From Halomonas sp. HL-93 (GTDB taxonomy: Bacteria > Pseudomonadota > Gammaproteobacteria > Pseudomonadales > Halomonadaceae), in the NCBI RefSeq assembly GCF_900086985.1, contig NZ_LT593974.1, positions 1,426,001-1,490,000 on the forward strand: a stretch of 64,000 nt of DNA. Reading direction: 5' to 3'. The notes beneath the pieces are model-generated. The model had not been told where the DNA came from. It worked only from the letters and a program-made list of their open reading frames with translations, and searched no databases. Both the position numbers and the translations under genes were made by a program. Shown one piece after another: positions 28,801-39,709 of the stretch (the first letter of the stretch is position 1; every line of letters starts with the position of its first letter).

Positions 28801-29000
28801 TCCTCGGCGTGCCGGGGAAAGACCGCGGCCTGGGGTAGGCGCTGGTAAATCGAGTTATCCGTGGCCAGCACCGTGCGGTTGGCGTAGTCAGGGGCAATCT
28901 CGCCTTCGAAGCCGCGCGTTTTCAGCGCCTCAAGAAAGCGCACGTAATGGAAGCCCAGACGTTCAAATGGCGCGGTACGCGAATCCAGAGATGCAATCAT
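25896..29000 (-). CDS. ydiJ: FAD-linked and Fe-S oxidoreductase, YdiJ-like (probable D-2-hydroxyacid dehydrogenase)
   Basis: This protein of about 1034 residues fuses a D-lactate dehydrogenase-like flavoprotein to a C-terminal iron-sulfur domain, the architecture of E. coli YdiJ (1018 residues), reported to oxidise D-2-hydroxyglutarate. The FAD site is PRGGGTGTNGQ (88-98). A GEHGKG segment and NPGKI close the flavin half. The second half has a 4Fe-4S type CLACKSCAGQCPVKVN (coded near 26910-26960) and a C-terminal CCG block (STGCCGMSG) as in heterodisulfide reductase-like domains. ATG 29000 is chosen; a GTG at 29018 would add six residues. The electron acceptor is probably the quinone pool, by inference. 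Confidence 0.87.
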   Translation of the reverse strand: MIASLDSRTAPFERLGFHYVRFLEALKTRGFEGEIAPDYANRTVLATDNSIYQRLPQAAVFPRHAEDLERLAKLAGEVPHRDIVLTPRGGGTGTNGQSLTDGIVVDVSRHMNRIIEIDVEHRRVRVQAGVVKDQLNAALKPHGLFFAPELSTSNRATIGGMIATDASGQGSCEYGKTRDHVLELDTILLGGKHLHSRSLSSEEETAECAKDGILGRVHTTAAEIIDQQRELIEATFPPLNRCLTGFDLAHLREQDGQLNLNSLLCGSEGSLGFLNEAVLNVLPIPKHSTLVNVRYPGFMEALRDAKALMASSARPTSIETIDDTVLQLAMDDFVWDSVAEFFPAGDTPISGINLVEFNDDDPDALAERVRVFTEHLGHDATVERLGYTLAEGRPQIQKVYGMRKRSVGLLGNVQGEKRPLPFVEDTAVPPEHLADYIAEFRAALDTRGLSYGMFGHVDAGVLHVRPALDMKDPAQEALIREISDEVVALTQKYGGLLWGEHGKGVRSEYGPKFFGKLYPSLQRVKAAFDPYNQLNPGKIASPSDKGELIAREHDPELLAIDEVPMRGQLDRTIDERAWQAYDAAVYCNGNGACYNYDVDDPMCPSWKATRDRRHSPKGRASLIREWLRLQSQAGIDVVEESRKKKAEGGWGFIKSLPLRVANSLSRKQHHDYSHEVYDAMAGCLACKSCAGQCPVKVNVPQFRSQFLELYHGRYLRPLRDYLIGGTEFMLPTFARLAPLYNAVMGQRWVEQLMRKGIGISDSPALSRANLKKKLRAWGVAEATPTSLALLTEQQRANSVIIVQDAFTSHFEAKLVMDIVELLSRLNLRVFVMPFSANGKPLHVQGFLGAFERTAQKQAERLRTLAHFEIPLVGIDPAMTLTYRQEYVKALGNEAVPEVLMLQEWLTTRLNTLATRPLKVNDPGFKLLSHCTESTNAPGSPKAWQQVFAAFGLELELVSTGCCGMSGTYGHETRNTATSRTIYAQSWQPQVDADENAGKLLATGYSCRSQVKRYSAQTLEHPLQALLGALKRGQR

Positions 29001-29089
29001 AATTGAGCAAGCCGTCACTGCCGAAAGCGGAAGAAAATAAGACAGCTACTTTACCGCAGTGACTGACGACCTGCACCTGGATGGCGGCG

Positions 29090-29680
29090 TTATGCCTCGC
29101 CCAGCGCTTCCTTCACCAGCGCGGCAGATGATGCCGACATGGGCAGCGTTAACGCCAGTTCGTGGGCACGCGGAGACATTTTACGCCAGGTCATTTGCAC
29201 AATGCGCACCATATGGTCGTGTTCGACCTTGCGCGAAAAATCGGCGAAGTAGTTTTCTAAAAACACCAGGCAGGCGCAGTCTTCCAACGCCTGTACTTCG
29301 GGGTCGCGCCCCAGGCCTTTCTTGCCGATCACCGCCGCGACGCGCTTGGCCTCCTCAATGCTGTAGCCTGCTTCCTGCATCAACTGGGCGGTGGTCTCGC
29401 CCGCACGCTTGCCCTGGTCGCGCCGCCAGGTTAAATAGCCCACCCGGCCTTTATCGTATTCCTCGCGGGGCACCTGCCAGCGCTGTAAATGCTGGGCACG
29501 CACCGCCAGTTGCAACAGCTCGCCGGGGGAGTCGTAAACGTGCGCCAGCCACTTGCTCATGCGCTGGGCGTAGGCCAGCTCCTGAGGAATGGCGGTGCCA
29601 TCGTCAAGCGAGGTGGAACGCGGGTCTTGTGCGTGCAGCGCGTCAATGGCGTCTAGGGTTTGTTCAAAAGCGGAGGTCAT
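29090..29680 (-). CDS. DUF4202 family protein
   Basis: This 196-residue protein has no known function that I can state. It carries the DUF4202 pattern: AIDALHAQDP near the start, PQELAYAQRMSKWL, AVRAQHLQRWQVPR, GYLTWRRDQ, DPEVQALEDCACLVFLENYF and TWRKMS. The spaced His, Glu and Asp residues with mostly helical content suggest an HD-like fold, which is inference. The start at 29680 gives the expected length. It lies 89 bases upstream of ydiJ on the same strand and may be co-transcribed with it. Confidence 0.8.
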   Translation of the reverse strand: MTSAFEQTLDAIDALHAQDPRSTSLDDGTAIPQELAYAQRMSKWLAHVYDSPGELLQLAVRAQHLQRWQVPREEYDKGRVGYLTWRRDQGKRAGETTAQLMQEAGYSIEEAKRVAAVIGKKGLGRDPEVQALEDCACLVFLENYFADFSRKVEHDHMVRIVQMTWRKMSPRAHELALTLPMSASSAALVKEALGEA

Positions 29681-29815
29681 GGCTGAGGTGCTCGGCTAAA
29701 GAGGGTGGTTAAACTGATATGGTCCTAGGTTGCCGAGAAACACTGAGAATCACAACTTCTGTAGGTAGGGAGATTATGGGGAACGTGGCTAGAGCAGACT
29801 AAGGATTGTTAAAAA

Positions 29816-30094
29816 TCAGTCGCTTGGAAATTTCTGCTTTTGGTGAAGTACTCGCATGATATGAATTGAGGAATGATCGACCCAGTAGGCAATAATCATC
29901 GAAATCTCCGGGATGATAAGCAATCTGCCTGGAATGGCATCCCGCTGCACACCCATCAATGGCTGATCAAGTAGGCTTTCAGCTTTCGCCTCAATGATTT
30001 CGTCGGTTTTCTCAGCGGCGGCAGGATTGACCTCGTAAAGAAACTCGAAGATTTTTTCGCGGTCATTCAGAGCCTCTTCTTCCCATAAAATCAT
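29816..30094 (-). CDS. Type II toxin, RelE/ParE superfamily
   Basis: This 92-residue protein matches the RelE/ParE fold: a helical hairpin at the start (EEALNDREKIFEFLYEVNPAAAEKTDEII), a conserved PLMGVQRDAIPGRLLIIPE centre, and a terminal strand HIMRVLHQKQKFP that forms the active-site face. Whether it cleaves mRNA on the ribosome (RelE type) or poisons gyrase (ParE type) cannot be decided here. Its ATG overlaps the antitoxin stop by four bases, the usual coupling in these modules. Confidence 0.88.
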   Translation of the reverse strand: MILWEEEALNDREKIFEFLYEVNPAAAEKTDEIIEAKAESLLDQPLMGVQRDAIPGRLLIIPEISMIIAYWVDHSSIHIMRVLHQKQKFPSD

Positions 30095-30375
30095 TGATTA
30101 GCTCGGCCTCGAATTTTGGCTTTGCGTTCAGCCATTTGTGATTTTGCGTTTTCGTGGTTGATGAAAGAAGCCTTTCCATCATCAAGCTTCTCAAAGGCTT
30201 GATTAATTTGATTGGTTAGCCATGCATCATGAGATAGCACCTTGCGTTGTTGCTCAGCTAATTGTTCGGTGAATTCGCGGCAGGCATCACTTAGCGTACG
30301 GCCTTGGCTCTCAGCCATTTGCTGGCTCAAGCGTTTTGTCTCTTCATCAATACGAAACTGTATTCTAGTATCCAT
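30091..30375 (-). CDS. Antitoxin, RelB/DinJ family
   Basis: This 94-residue protein starts MDTRIQFRIDEETKRLSQQMAE, the ribbon-helix-helix DNA-binding domain of RelB/DinJ antitoxins. Its charged, flexible C-terminal half would wrap the toxin. It is first in the pair and would repress its own promoter. An imperfect dyad at 30390-30415 is the probable operator. Confidence 0.88.
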   Translation of the reverse strand: MDTRIQFRIDEETKRLSQQMAESQGRTLSDACREFTEQLAEQQRKVLSHDAWLTNQINQAFEKLDDGKASFINHENAKSQMAERKAKIRGRANQ

Positions 30376-30389
30376 GGTTAATCCCTATA

Positions 30390-30415
30390 CTAATTTGCGT
30401 GCGTACAAATGTTAG
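30390..30415. promoter_or_regulatory. Probable autoregulatory operator of the toxin-antitoxin pair
   Basis: An imperfect dyad, CTAATTTG on one side and CTAACATTTG on the other strand, lies 15-40 bases upstream of the antitoxin ATG. Ribbon-helix-helix antitoxins bind such dyads over their own promoter. Confidence 0.45.
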
Positions 30416-30546
30416 CACAAAACAACTGACATGACGCGGGCTATTCCCTTTCCAAGTTCCCCTCGTAGGCACCCATAGCCCCTCACCGCGCTTTTGCCTA
30501 CAATAGACGCCTTTGTCATCGGCGTTGTACGCCATGTTTTTACTGA

Positions 30547-32620
<2,074 letters not shown>

Positions 32621-32825
32621 TGGTAAACATCCCTTTATAGCCTCGTGCTAAGGCACATGGCGGAGTAGGTCTAGTAAGGCTAGACTCTGCTTGGAATGTA
32701 GCCTGCTTAACAAAGTTCAGCCGTATCATTGTGGTACGCAACAATTGCTAAATGTTTGCACGCTTGGTGCTACATCACCGTTGTCGCTTAAATGAGGCGA
32801 TAACATCGCTTAGGGATGGAGGGGT

Positions 32826-33929
32826 ATGTCGAAGTTATCGGAAGAGGATTATCGTAGCATTCCATTGCATGCCACTCTGGCGCTGGCCGCCCTGGTGGTT
32901 ATTATGGCGGGCATGAAACTGGGGGCTGATCTGTTGGTGCCGCTTCTGCTTGCCATCTTCATCGCTGTGGTGTGTACGTCGCCGGTGCACTGGCTACACC
33001 GTTGCGGGCTGAGCTTACGGATGTCGGTATTTCTCACCTTGATTTTCATGTTGGTGTTTTTGTCGCTTATTGGCCTGCTGGTAGTGAACAGCTTCAGTAC
33101 CTTTATCCAGGCCCTCCCCGATATTGAAACGCGCCTCTACGAGCATTATTGGGACGTATTGAACGCACTTGCCTCGCGCGGCCTGGCGATTGACCCCGAC
33201 CGACTGAGCTCAATGCTGGACATGGATGAAGAGGGCTCTTGGGTACCTCCGTTGTTGGGTGAGCTTGGTAACTTATTTATGCAGAGCGCAATTGTGGCGT
33301 TGCTAGTCATCTTTTTGTTGTTCGAAACGCTCAATTTTCGCGATAAAGTATCGCTTGCGTTGGAAAATCCCGCGCCGAGCTTGATGCGTTTTAGTGAGTT
33401 TAGCCTGACGTTGAAGCGCTATCTCGCTGTTAAGACGGTGATTAGCTTAGCCACCGGTATTTTGGTTTGGCTTTCATGCTTGATTGTGGGTGTTGAGTTC
33501 CCCTTGCTTTGGGGGGTGTTGGCTTTCGCGCTCAACTTTATTCCCAATATTGGTTCCGCTATTGCCGCGGTTCCGCCGGTGTTATTGCTGCTGGTCGCCC
33601 AGGATGGCGGTGCCTGGCAGGCGTTACTGCTGGCAACGGCTTACCTGGTCATTAACTTTGTGCTTGGGAATCTGATCGAGCCGCGTGTGATGGGGCAGGC
33701 ACTGGGGCTTTCCACCTTTGTGGCGTTTTTATCGCTGATAGTATGGGGGTGGATTTTCGGTGCGGCGGGAATGCTGCTTTCGGTTGTGCTGACCATGACG
33801 CTTAAGATTGCTCTGGATAGCCATCCGCAAACTCGCTGGATTGCTCATTTGCTAGGCCCTGGGCGGCGGCGTGGGGGAGTTACGGAGGGCAGGGATGCAC
33901 GACGTCCACCGTGGCTAAGACGTCACTGA
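32826..33929 (+). CDS. AI-2E family transporter (PerM/TqsA-like)
   Basis: This 367-residue inner-membrane protein has about eight hydrophobic segments. Family features are LLVPLLLAIFIAVVCTSPVHWL near the start, LKRYLAVKTVISLATGIL, LLWGVLAFALNFIPNIGSAIAAVPPVLL and NLIEPRVMGQALGLS. Relatives include the autoinducer-2 exporter TqsA and Na+/H+ antiporters of halophiles, so the substrate is open. A strong ribosome-binding site (GGATGGAGGGG) precedes ATG 32826. It ends in an unusual basic tail (GRRRGG...WLRRH). Confidence 0.88.
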   Translation: MSKLSEEDYRSIPLHATLALAALVVIMAGMKLGADLLVPLLLAIFIAVVCTSPVHWLHRCGLSLRMSVFLTLIFMLVFLSLIGLLVVNSFSTFIQALPDIETRLYEHYWDVLNALASRGLAIDPDRLSSMLDMDEEGSWVPPLLGELGNLFMQSAIVALLVIFLLFETLNFRDKVSLALENPAPSLMRFSEFSLTLKRYLAVKTVISLATGILVWLSCLIVGVEFPLLWGVLAFALNFIPNIGSAIAAVPPVLLLLVAQDGGAWQALLLATAYLVINFVLGNLIEPRVMGQALGLSTFVAFLSLIVWGWIFGAAGMLLSVVLTMTLKIALDSHPQTRWIAHLLGPGRRRGGVTEGRDARRPPWLRRH

Positions 33930-33942
33930 ATTGAAACGTAAT

Positions 33943-33969
33943 AACCGCCGACTGATGTCGGCGGTTTTT
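33943..33969 (+). terminator. Rho-independent terminator between the AI-2E gene and trxA
   Basis: A perfect 10-bp stem AACCGCCGAC/GTCGGCGGTT with a TGAT loop runs into TTTTT, 14 bases after the permease stop. It may also work for the convergent trxA, though the T-run is weaker in that direction. Confidence 0.92.
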
Positions 33970-33975
33970 GCTGCT

Positions 33976-34299
33976 TTACGCGTTCTGGTCAATAAACTGG
34001 GTTAGCTGCGATTTGGACTGTGCACCCACTAGCGAAGCTACCTTAGTGCCCGCTTTAAACAGCATGACGGTAGGCACGCCGCGGACGCCTTGCTCCGCCG
34101 CAATTTCAGGCGCGTCGTCAACGTTTACACTGACCACTTTAAGATTGTCACCGCGATCGGCAGCGACTTCATCGACCACCGGGGCCATGACTTTGCAGGG
34201 GCCACACCAGGGGGCCCAGAATTTCAGCAGGACTGGCTGTTCGGCGTTGAGGACTTCCTGCTCAAAATTGGCGTTAGTGACATCAACATTAGTAGCCAT
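33976..34299 (-). CDS. trxA: Thioredoxin
   Basis: This 107-residue protein is a cytoplasmic disulfide reductase with active site WCGPC at 31-35 and the cis-proline loop GVRGVPTVMLF near 70-80. It supplies electrons to PAPS reductase and ribonucleotide reductase, among others, which fits its place beside cysB and near cysH. ATG 34299 follows GGGAG at good spacing; a longer frame upstream lacks similarity. Confidence 0.96.
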   Translation of the reverse strand: MATNVDVTNANFEQEVLNAEQPVLLKFWAPWCGPCKVMAPVVDEVAADRGDNLKVVSVNVDDAPEIAAEQGVRGVPTVMLFKAGTKVASLVGAQSKSQLTQFIDQNA

Positions 34300-34502
34300 T
34301 TGTTTCTCCCGTTTGCGTTGCTCTTGCTGTTTCGTTGCCTCAAATGGAGCAACGGTCATTACGCGATTGCGTAGCGCATTTCACCGCGTCAAGTCGGCAA
34401 ATGTTAGCGGGCGAAGCGGGGCGTGGCAAATACGATCTTCACCAAATCGATAAAATAGTAAAAAGTAATAGGTGCTGATAAAGCTGTTTTTTTATACTAT
34501 AA

Positions 34503-35597
<1,095 letters not shown>

Positions 35598-35613
35598 GCG
35601 CTAAAAAGCGGGT

Positions 35614-36234
35614 CTAGTGCTGTAAATGCAGCCCGCACTCGCGTTTTTCCTCGACCTTGGTGGGGTCAAAGTAGTCGAAGTTGTTGGGCAGGTCGTGGGC
35701 TTGAAGATATTGATACATGTCCTTGGCGCTCCACTGCAGCAGCGGGGCGACTTTCAGTAGCCCGTCACTGTTACGGCTTACCGGCTGCATCCTAGCGCGT
35801 TCTGGGGTGTCTTCTGCGCGTAGAGCAGTGAACCACACGTCCGGCTGCATTTCCCGCAGGGCGCGCTCGAAGGGTTCGATTTTTACCTCCTGGGTAAAGG
35901 CATCGTGGCGCGGATCATCAATCCCCGGCATAGGGCCTTCCAGCGCTTCGCGATGAGCGCGCGTTCGTTTGGGCAAGAAGCTTACGATGTTGAGATTAAG
36001 TCGCTTGATGACCTCATCGGCAAACTGGTAAGTGGCCTCGGTGTTGTAGCCGCTGTCCATCCATACAATGGGGATGTCGGGGCGTACCTGGGTCACCATA
36101 TGTAGAATCACCGCTTCAAACGGGCGGAAGTTGGTGGTGCAAATCGGCCGTTCGCCCTGACGTAGCGCCCACTCGATTAATCCTTGGGGATCGTTAGCGA
36201 AGTCGCGGTTGATGGTATCTAGCGCTGAGGACAT
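35614..36234 (-). CDS. cysH: Phosphoadenylyl-sulfate (PAPS) reductase
   Basis: This 206-residue enzyme reduces activated sulfate to sulfite using thioredoxin. The C-terminal catalytic cysteine is C200 in KRECGLH. The N-terminal ATP-pyrophosphatase-like half contains VWMDSGYNTEATYQFAD. The paired cysteines that bind the 4Fe-4S cluster in APS reductases are absent, so the substrate should be PAPS rather than APS. It is shorter than E. coli CysH (244 residues). The gene is convergent with cysB, 16 bases between stops. Confidence 0.92.
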   Translation of the reverse strand: MSSALDTINRDFANDPQGLIEWALRQGERPICTTNFRPFEAVILHMVTQVRPDIPIVWMDSGYNTEATYQFADEVIKRLNLNIVSFLPKRTRAHREALEGPMPGIDDPRHDAFTQEVKIEPFERALREMQPDVWFTALRAEDTPERARMQPVSRNSDGLLKVAPLLQWSAKDMYQYLQAHDLPNNFDYFDPTKVEEKRECGLHLQH

Positions 36235-36318
36235 GCTGCCTCCTTAATCATTAAAGAAATGTTTTGACTAGGCTATCAAAAGGCAGGCGGTTAGCCCCAA
36301 TACCGTTTGGTTTGGGTT

Positions 36319-36335
36319 TTATATTCCTTTTTGAT
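36319..36335 (-). promoter_or_regulatory. Candidate CysB-binding region upstream of cysH
   Basis: TTATATTCCTTTTTGAT lies about 85-101 bases before the cysH start and closely matches TTATATTCTTTTTTAGA upstream of sbp. The shared motif and shared distance suggest a common activator site; untested. Confidence 0.4.
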
Positions 36336-36352
36336 TTAAATATTGCCCTTTC

Positions 36353-37708
36353 TTATTCCAATGCGCCTATCAGATGGCGGATTTTATCCTGTGTTTCGGT
36401 GTATTCCTCGTCGACTTGGGAGTCGGCTACAAGGCCTCCTCCTCCCCACACGTGAAGCTTGCCCGCATCCGCTACCATGGTGCGGATAGCGATAGAGGTG
36501 TCCATGCTTCCCCGCACGTCGACATAGCCAAGGCTGCCGCAGTAAACACTGCGCTGGCAGGGTTCTAACTCATCGATGATCTGCATGGCGCGAATTTTGG
36601 GTGCGCCGGTAATCGAACCGCCAGGAAACGCAGCAGCCAGCAGCGCGAGTGCTGCACGTGGGTCGGGAAGCTTGCCCTGGATGACGCTCACCAAGTGGTG
36701 AACATTAGGGTAGCTTTCTAAATGACATAGCTGGGGGACCTGTATGGTGCCGGGCAGACAGATACGGCCGAGGTCATTGCGTAACAGATCCACAATCATG
36801 ACGTTTTCAGCGCGGTCTTTGCGACTGTTAAGCAACTCTTCGGCGAGCGCGCGGTCCGCCTCGGGAGTTTTCCCGCGGGGGCGGGTTCCTTTAATAGGTC
36901 GGGTTTCTACTTGCCCTTCATGGCAGCGGATAAAGCGTTCGGGCGAGAGTGATAGCACGGCTTTGTCATGCCACGCCATAAACCCTGAAAAGGGCGTTGG
37001 CGTTGCATGGCGCAAACGCAGGTAGGCTTGCCACTCATCTCCTTGATACGGTGCCGAGAAGCGTTGGGCCAGGTTGATCTGGTAACAGTCGCCCGCGCGG
37101 ATATAGTCTTGCACGGCATGAAAACGTCGGTGGTAATCAGCGCGACTGAGTTCCGCCTGAAAAGAGGCAGTCAGGCAAAAGGGCGTAGCGACTGGCACCG
37201 AGTGGCCAAGCCAACGCATGACCTGAGCACGGCGCTCATCGCTTGCGACCAGCCACGCCTGTTGGGTGTGATGATCGAAGGTAATGCACCAGTCGTACAG
37301 GCCAATTCGGGCTTGTGGCAGGGTAGTGACGCAAGGTTGTTGGCTGGCAATGGATTGCTGTTCACGGCCCAGGTCGTAACTCCAGTAACCGATCAACCCG
37401 CCTGCAAAGGGAAGCTCTCCCATTTCCTGTGAAGGAATAGGAAGTTGTTCAAGAAGCCACTGCTGGGGAGCAAATGCATCTGGCCAGTCGCTGGGTACAT
37501 CGAATTGATCAGACGTGACCCGTGAGTGACCGTTGACATCAATCTCAAGCATCGCCAGTGGGTCACTGCTCATGATATCGAACCGGCCGTTGGCCACCGG
37601 ACGCCCGCTATCAAGCAACACCGCCCCAGGGCGTTGGCGTAGTGCTGCGAACGTCGTCAATGGATCGGGTAGATAGGGCAGTGCCGTCAGTGTTATCGCC
37701 GATGTCAT
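36353..37708 (-). CDS. pabB: Aminodeoxychorismate synthase component I
   Basis: This 451-residue chorismate-utilising enzyme makes 4-amino-4-deoxychorismate for folate synthesis. The diagnostic PIKGTRPRG (K273) carries the lysine typical of PabB, where TrpE has alanine. Other family blocks are DCYQINLAQRF, LSLSPERFI, RAENVMIVDLLRNDLGRI, FPGGSITGAPKIRAM and VWGGGGLVADS. It probably takes ammonia from a TrpG/PabA-type subunit; trpG is at 19088. It lies upstream of cysH on the same strand, 118 bases away. Confidence 0.93.
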   Translation of the reverse strand: MTSAITLTALPYLPDPLTTFAALRQRPGAVLLDSGRPVANGRFDIMSSDPLAMLEIDVNGHSRVTSDQFDVPSDWPDAFAPQQWLLEQLPIPSQEMGELPFAGGLIGYWSYDLGREQQSIASQQPCVTTLPQARIGLYDWCITFDHHTQQAWLVASDERRAQVMRWLGHSVPVATPFCLTASFQAELSRADYHRRFHAVQDYIRAGDCYQINLAQRFSAPYQGDEWQAYLRLRHATPTPFSGFMAWHDKAVLSLSPERFIRCHEGQVETRPIKGTRPRGKTPEADRALAEELLNSRKDRAENVMIVDLLRNDLGRICLPGTIQVPQLCHLESYPNVHHLVSVIQGKLPDPRAALALLAAAFPGGSITGAPKIRAMQIIDELEPCQRSVYCGSLGYVDVRGSMDTSIAIRTMVADAGKLHVWGGGGLVADSQVDEEYTETQDKIRHLIGALE

Positions 37709-37879
37709 GAAGCAAACGCCTAGCCAAGTGGGGCAAGGTATTTTAGAGGGCGTTAAACAAGGACACCAGTTTATCTTCTAGACGGCTTTTTCACGTTATT
37801 AGCATGATTTAAAAAAATGCCATTGGTGGTTTTGCGCTTTTCGATAGATTGTTGACATTGAAAGGCGTTATTGGCCTAA

Positions 37880-37889
37880 GTCGTACGAC
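37880..37889. promoter_or_regulatory. 10-bp palindrome upstream of the prp operon
   Basis: GTCGTACGAC is a perfect palindrome, about 85 bases upstream of the other operator candidate. It shares the half-site TTGTCG (on the minus strand) with it. It may be a second, weaker site for the same regulator. Confidence 0.35.
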
Positions 37890-37964
37890 AAAAGACTTAC
37901 TTGCTCGAACGATAAGCAAGGTTGACGGTGGTTTTGTGGAGGGCTAAAGTTGGCCTACCATTTA

Positions 37965-37976
37965 ATTGTCGACAAT
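37965..37976. promoter_or_regulatory. Probable GntR operator at the head of the prp operon
   Basis: ATTGTCGACAAT is a perfect 12-bp palindrome ending five bases before the gntR ATG. FadR-subfamily GntR regulators commonly bind TTGTnnnACAA-like palindromes, so this fits autoregulation of the prp operon. A TTGACA hexamer lies about 110 bases further upstream. Confidence 0.65.
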
Positions 37977-37981
37977 TTGCC

Positions 37982-38722
37982 ATGACGTTATCAGCTGTGA
38001 CTACAAACAAAGATTCATCTGGTCATGAGGTGACTTCTTCGGAAGTGCGCACGCTTGCGGAGCGGGTTTTCCAGCAACTCCAGGATGCCATTGTTCGCGG
38101 TGAGCTCGCCCCAGGCAGCAAAATTACCGAGCCAGGTTTATCAAAAACTTACGGTATTTCACGCGGGCCGTTGCGTGAAGCGATGCGCCGCTTGGAAGCC
38201 CACCGCTTAATCGAGCGGGTCCCCCATGTCGGGGCGCGGGTTGTCAAACTCTCAATGAAAGAGCTGATTGAGCTGTTTGACGTGCGTGAGGCGCTGGAAA
38301 GTATGGCGGCCCGTCTTGCTGCCGAGCATATGTCGCCGGAAGAGGTGCAAGGCTTGCGGGATGTACTGGCGCTGCATGAAGGTCAGGCGGATTTAAAGCG
38401 TGGCGAAGCCTATTATCAGCGCGAAGGCGATCTCGACTTTCACTACTGTATCGTGCAGGGCAGCCATAACAAGATGCTGATGAACCTGCTGTGCGACGAT
38501 CTTTACTACCTCGTGCGTCTTTATCGCACCCAGTTTAGCGCCAGTGGCACGCGCCCCCAGCGGGCCTTTGTGGAACATCACCGCATTGTCGATGCCATTG
38601 AAGCCGGCGACGCTGAGCTTGCCGAATTGTTAATGCGCCGCCATGTGAGCGCTTCCCGCGCCAATGTCGCTGACCGTTATGCCGCCATTCTTGAACAACA
38701 ATCATCGACACCCGCGGATTAA
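37982..38722 (+). CDS. GntR-family (FCD domain) regulator of the methylcitrate operon
   Basis: This 246-residue FadR-type regulator has an N-terminal winged helix-turn-helix (about 20-85: LAERVFQQLQDAIVRGELAPGSKITEPGLSKTYGISRGPLREAMRRLEAHRLIE) and a C-terminal FCD ligand-binding domain with metal-site residues (D, H near DFHYCIV and the final LMRRHV). It heads the prp gene string on the same strand. The ligand is probably a methylcitrate-pathway intermediate, by inference. ATG 37982 is preferred over an earlier in-frame start at 37922, which would swallow the palindromic operator. Confidence 0.9.
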   Translation: MTLSAVTTNKDSSGHEVTSSEVRTLAERVFQQLQDAIVRGELAPGSKITEPGLSKTYGISRGPLREAMRRLEAHRLIERVPHVGARVVKLSMKELIELFDVREALESMAARLAAEHMSPEEVQGLRDVLALHEGQADLKRGEAYYQREGDLDFHYCIVQGSHNKMLMNLLCDDLYYLVRLYRTQFSASGTRPQRAFVEHHRIVDAIEAGDAELAELLMRRHVSASRANVADRYAAILEQQSSTPAD

Positions 38723-38764
38723 AACGCCGCTTGCCCGTGTCGGATTAAACAGGAGTCTACGCCC

Positions 38765-39667
38765 ATGTCTCATGCAACCTTGTCAGGTTTAACACCCGGT
38801 GCACGCTTTCGGGCGGCGCTGGAGGCGAATCGGCCGTTGCCAATCCTTGGCACTATTAATGCCTATACCGCGATGATGGCCGAGCGGGTAGGCCACCAGG
38901 CAATTTACTTGTCTGGTGGCGGTGTGGCTAACGCCTCTTTTGGGCTGCCGGACCTTGGCATGACTACCATGAACGACGTGGTGGAAGACGCCCATCGTAT
39001 TTGCGGCTCTACCGATGTGCCACTGCTGGTAGATATCGACACCGGCTGGGGCGGCGCCTTTAACATCGCTCGCACCGTCAAGGAAATGCAGCGTGCAGGC
39101 GTGGCGGCGGTGCATCTGGAAGATCAGATCGCCCAGAAGCGCTGCGGACATCGCCCCAATAAGGCCATTGTCTCCCAGCAGGAAATGGTCGATCGCATCA
39201 AAGCCGCCGCCGATGCCAAGCTCGACCCGGATTTTTATCTGATTGCGCGTACCGATGCTTTCCAGAAAGAGGGGCTGGACGCCGCGATTGAACGTGCCAA
39301 TGCCTGCGTGGACGCGGGTGCCGATGCCATCTTCGCCGAAGCGGTGCATACGCTGGATGACTACCGGGCGTTTTGCGAGCGTGTCAATGCACCGATTCTT
39401 GCCAATATTACCGAGTTTGGCGCCACGCCGCTGTTCACCCAGCAGGAACTGGGTGAGGTGGGCTGCCGGATGGTGCTATATCCGCTATCCGCCTTCCGGG
39501 CCATGAACGCTGCCGCGCTTCACGTCTATCAAAGCATTATGGATAACGGCCACCAGAAAGACGTTGTGGGCACTATGCAGACCCGTGATGAGCTTTACGA
39601 CTTTTTGAATTACCACGACTTCGAACAAAAGCTCGATGCGCTATTTGCCGAGCAGAAAGACACTTAA
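38765..39667 (+). CDS. prpB: 2-methylisocitrate lyase
   Basis: This 300-residue enzyme splits 2-methylisocitrate into pyruvate and succinate, the last step of the methylcitrate cycle. The isocitrate lyase-family active site KRCGH is at 125-129. [18 protein letters not shown] and VDIDTGWG are metal- and substrate-site blocks. It follows gntR by 42 bases with AGGAG before its ATG. Confidence 0.97.
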   Translation: MSHATLSGLTPGARFRAALEANRPLPILGTINAYTAMMAERVGHQAIYLSGGGVANASFGLPDLGMTTMNDVVEDAHRICGSTDVPLLVDIDTGWGGAFNIARTVKEMQRAGVAAVHLEDQIAQKRCGHRPNKAIVSQQEMVDRIKAAADAKLDPDFYLIARTDAFQKEGLDAAIERANACVDAGADAIFAEAVHTLDDYRAFCERVNAPILANITEFGATPLFTQQELGEVGCRMVLYPLSAFRAMNAAALHVYQSIMDNGHQKDVVGTMQTRDELYDFLNYHDFEQKLDALFAEQKDT

Positions 39668-39709
39668 TAATTTACAACCTATAAAAGACACGCTAGCAGG
39701 AGACACAAT

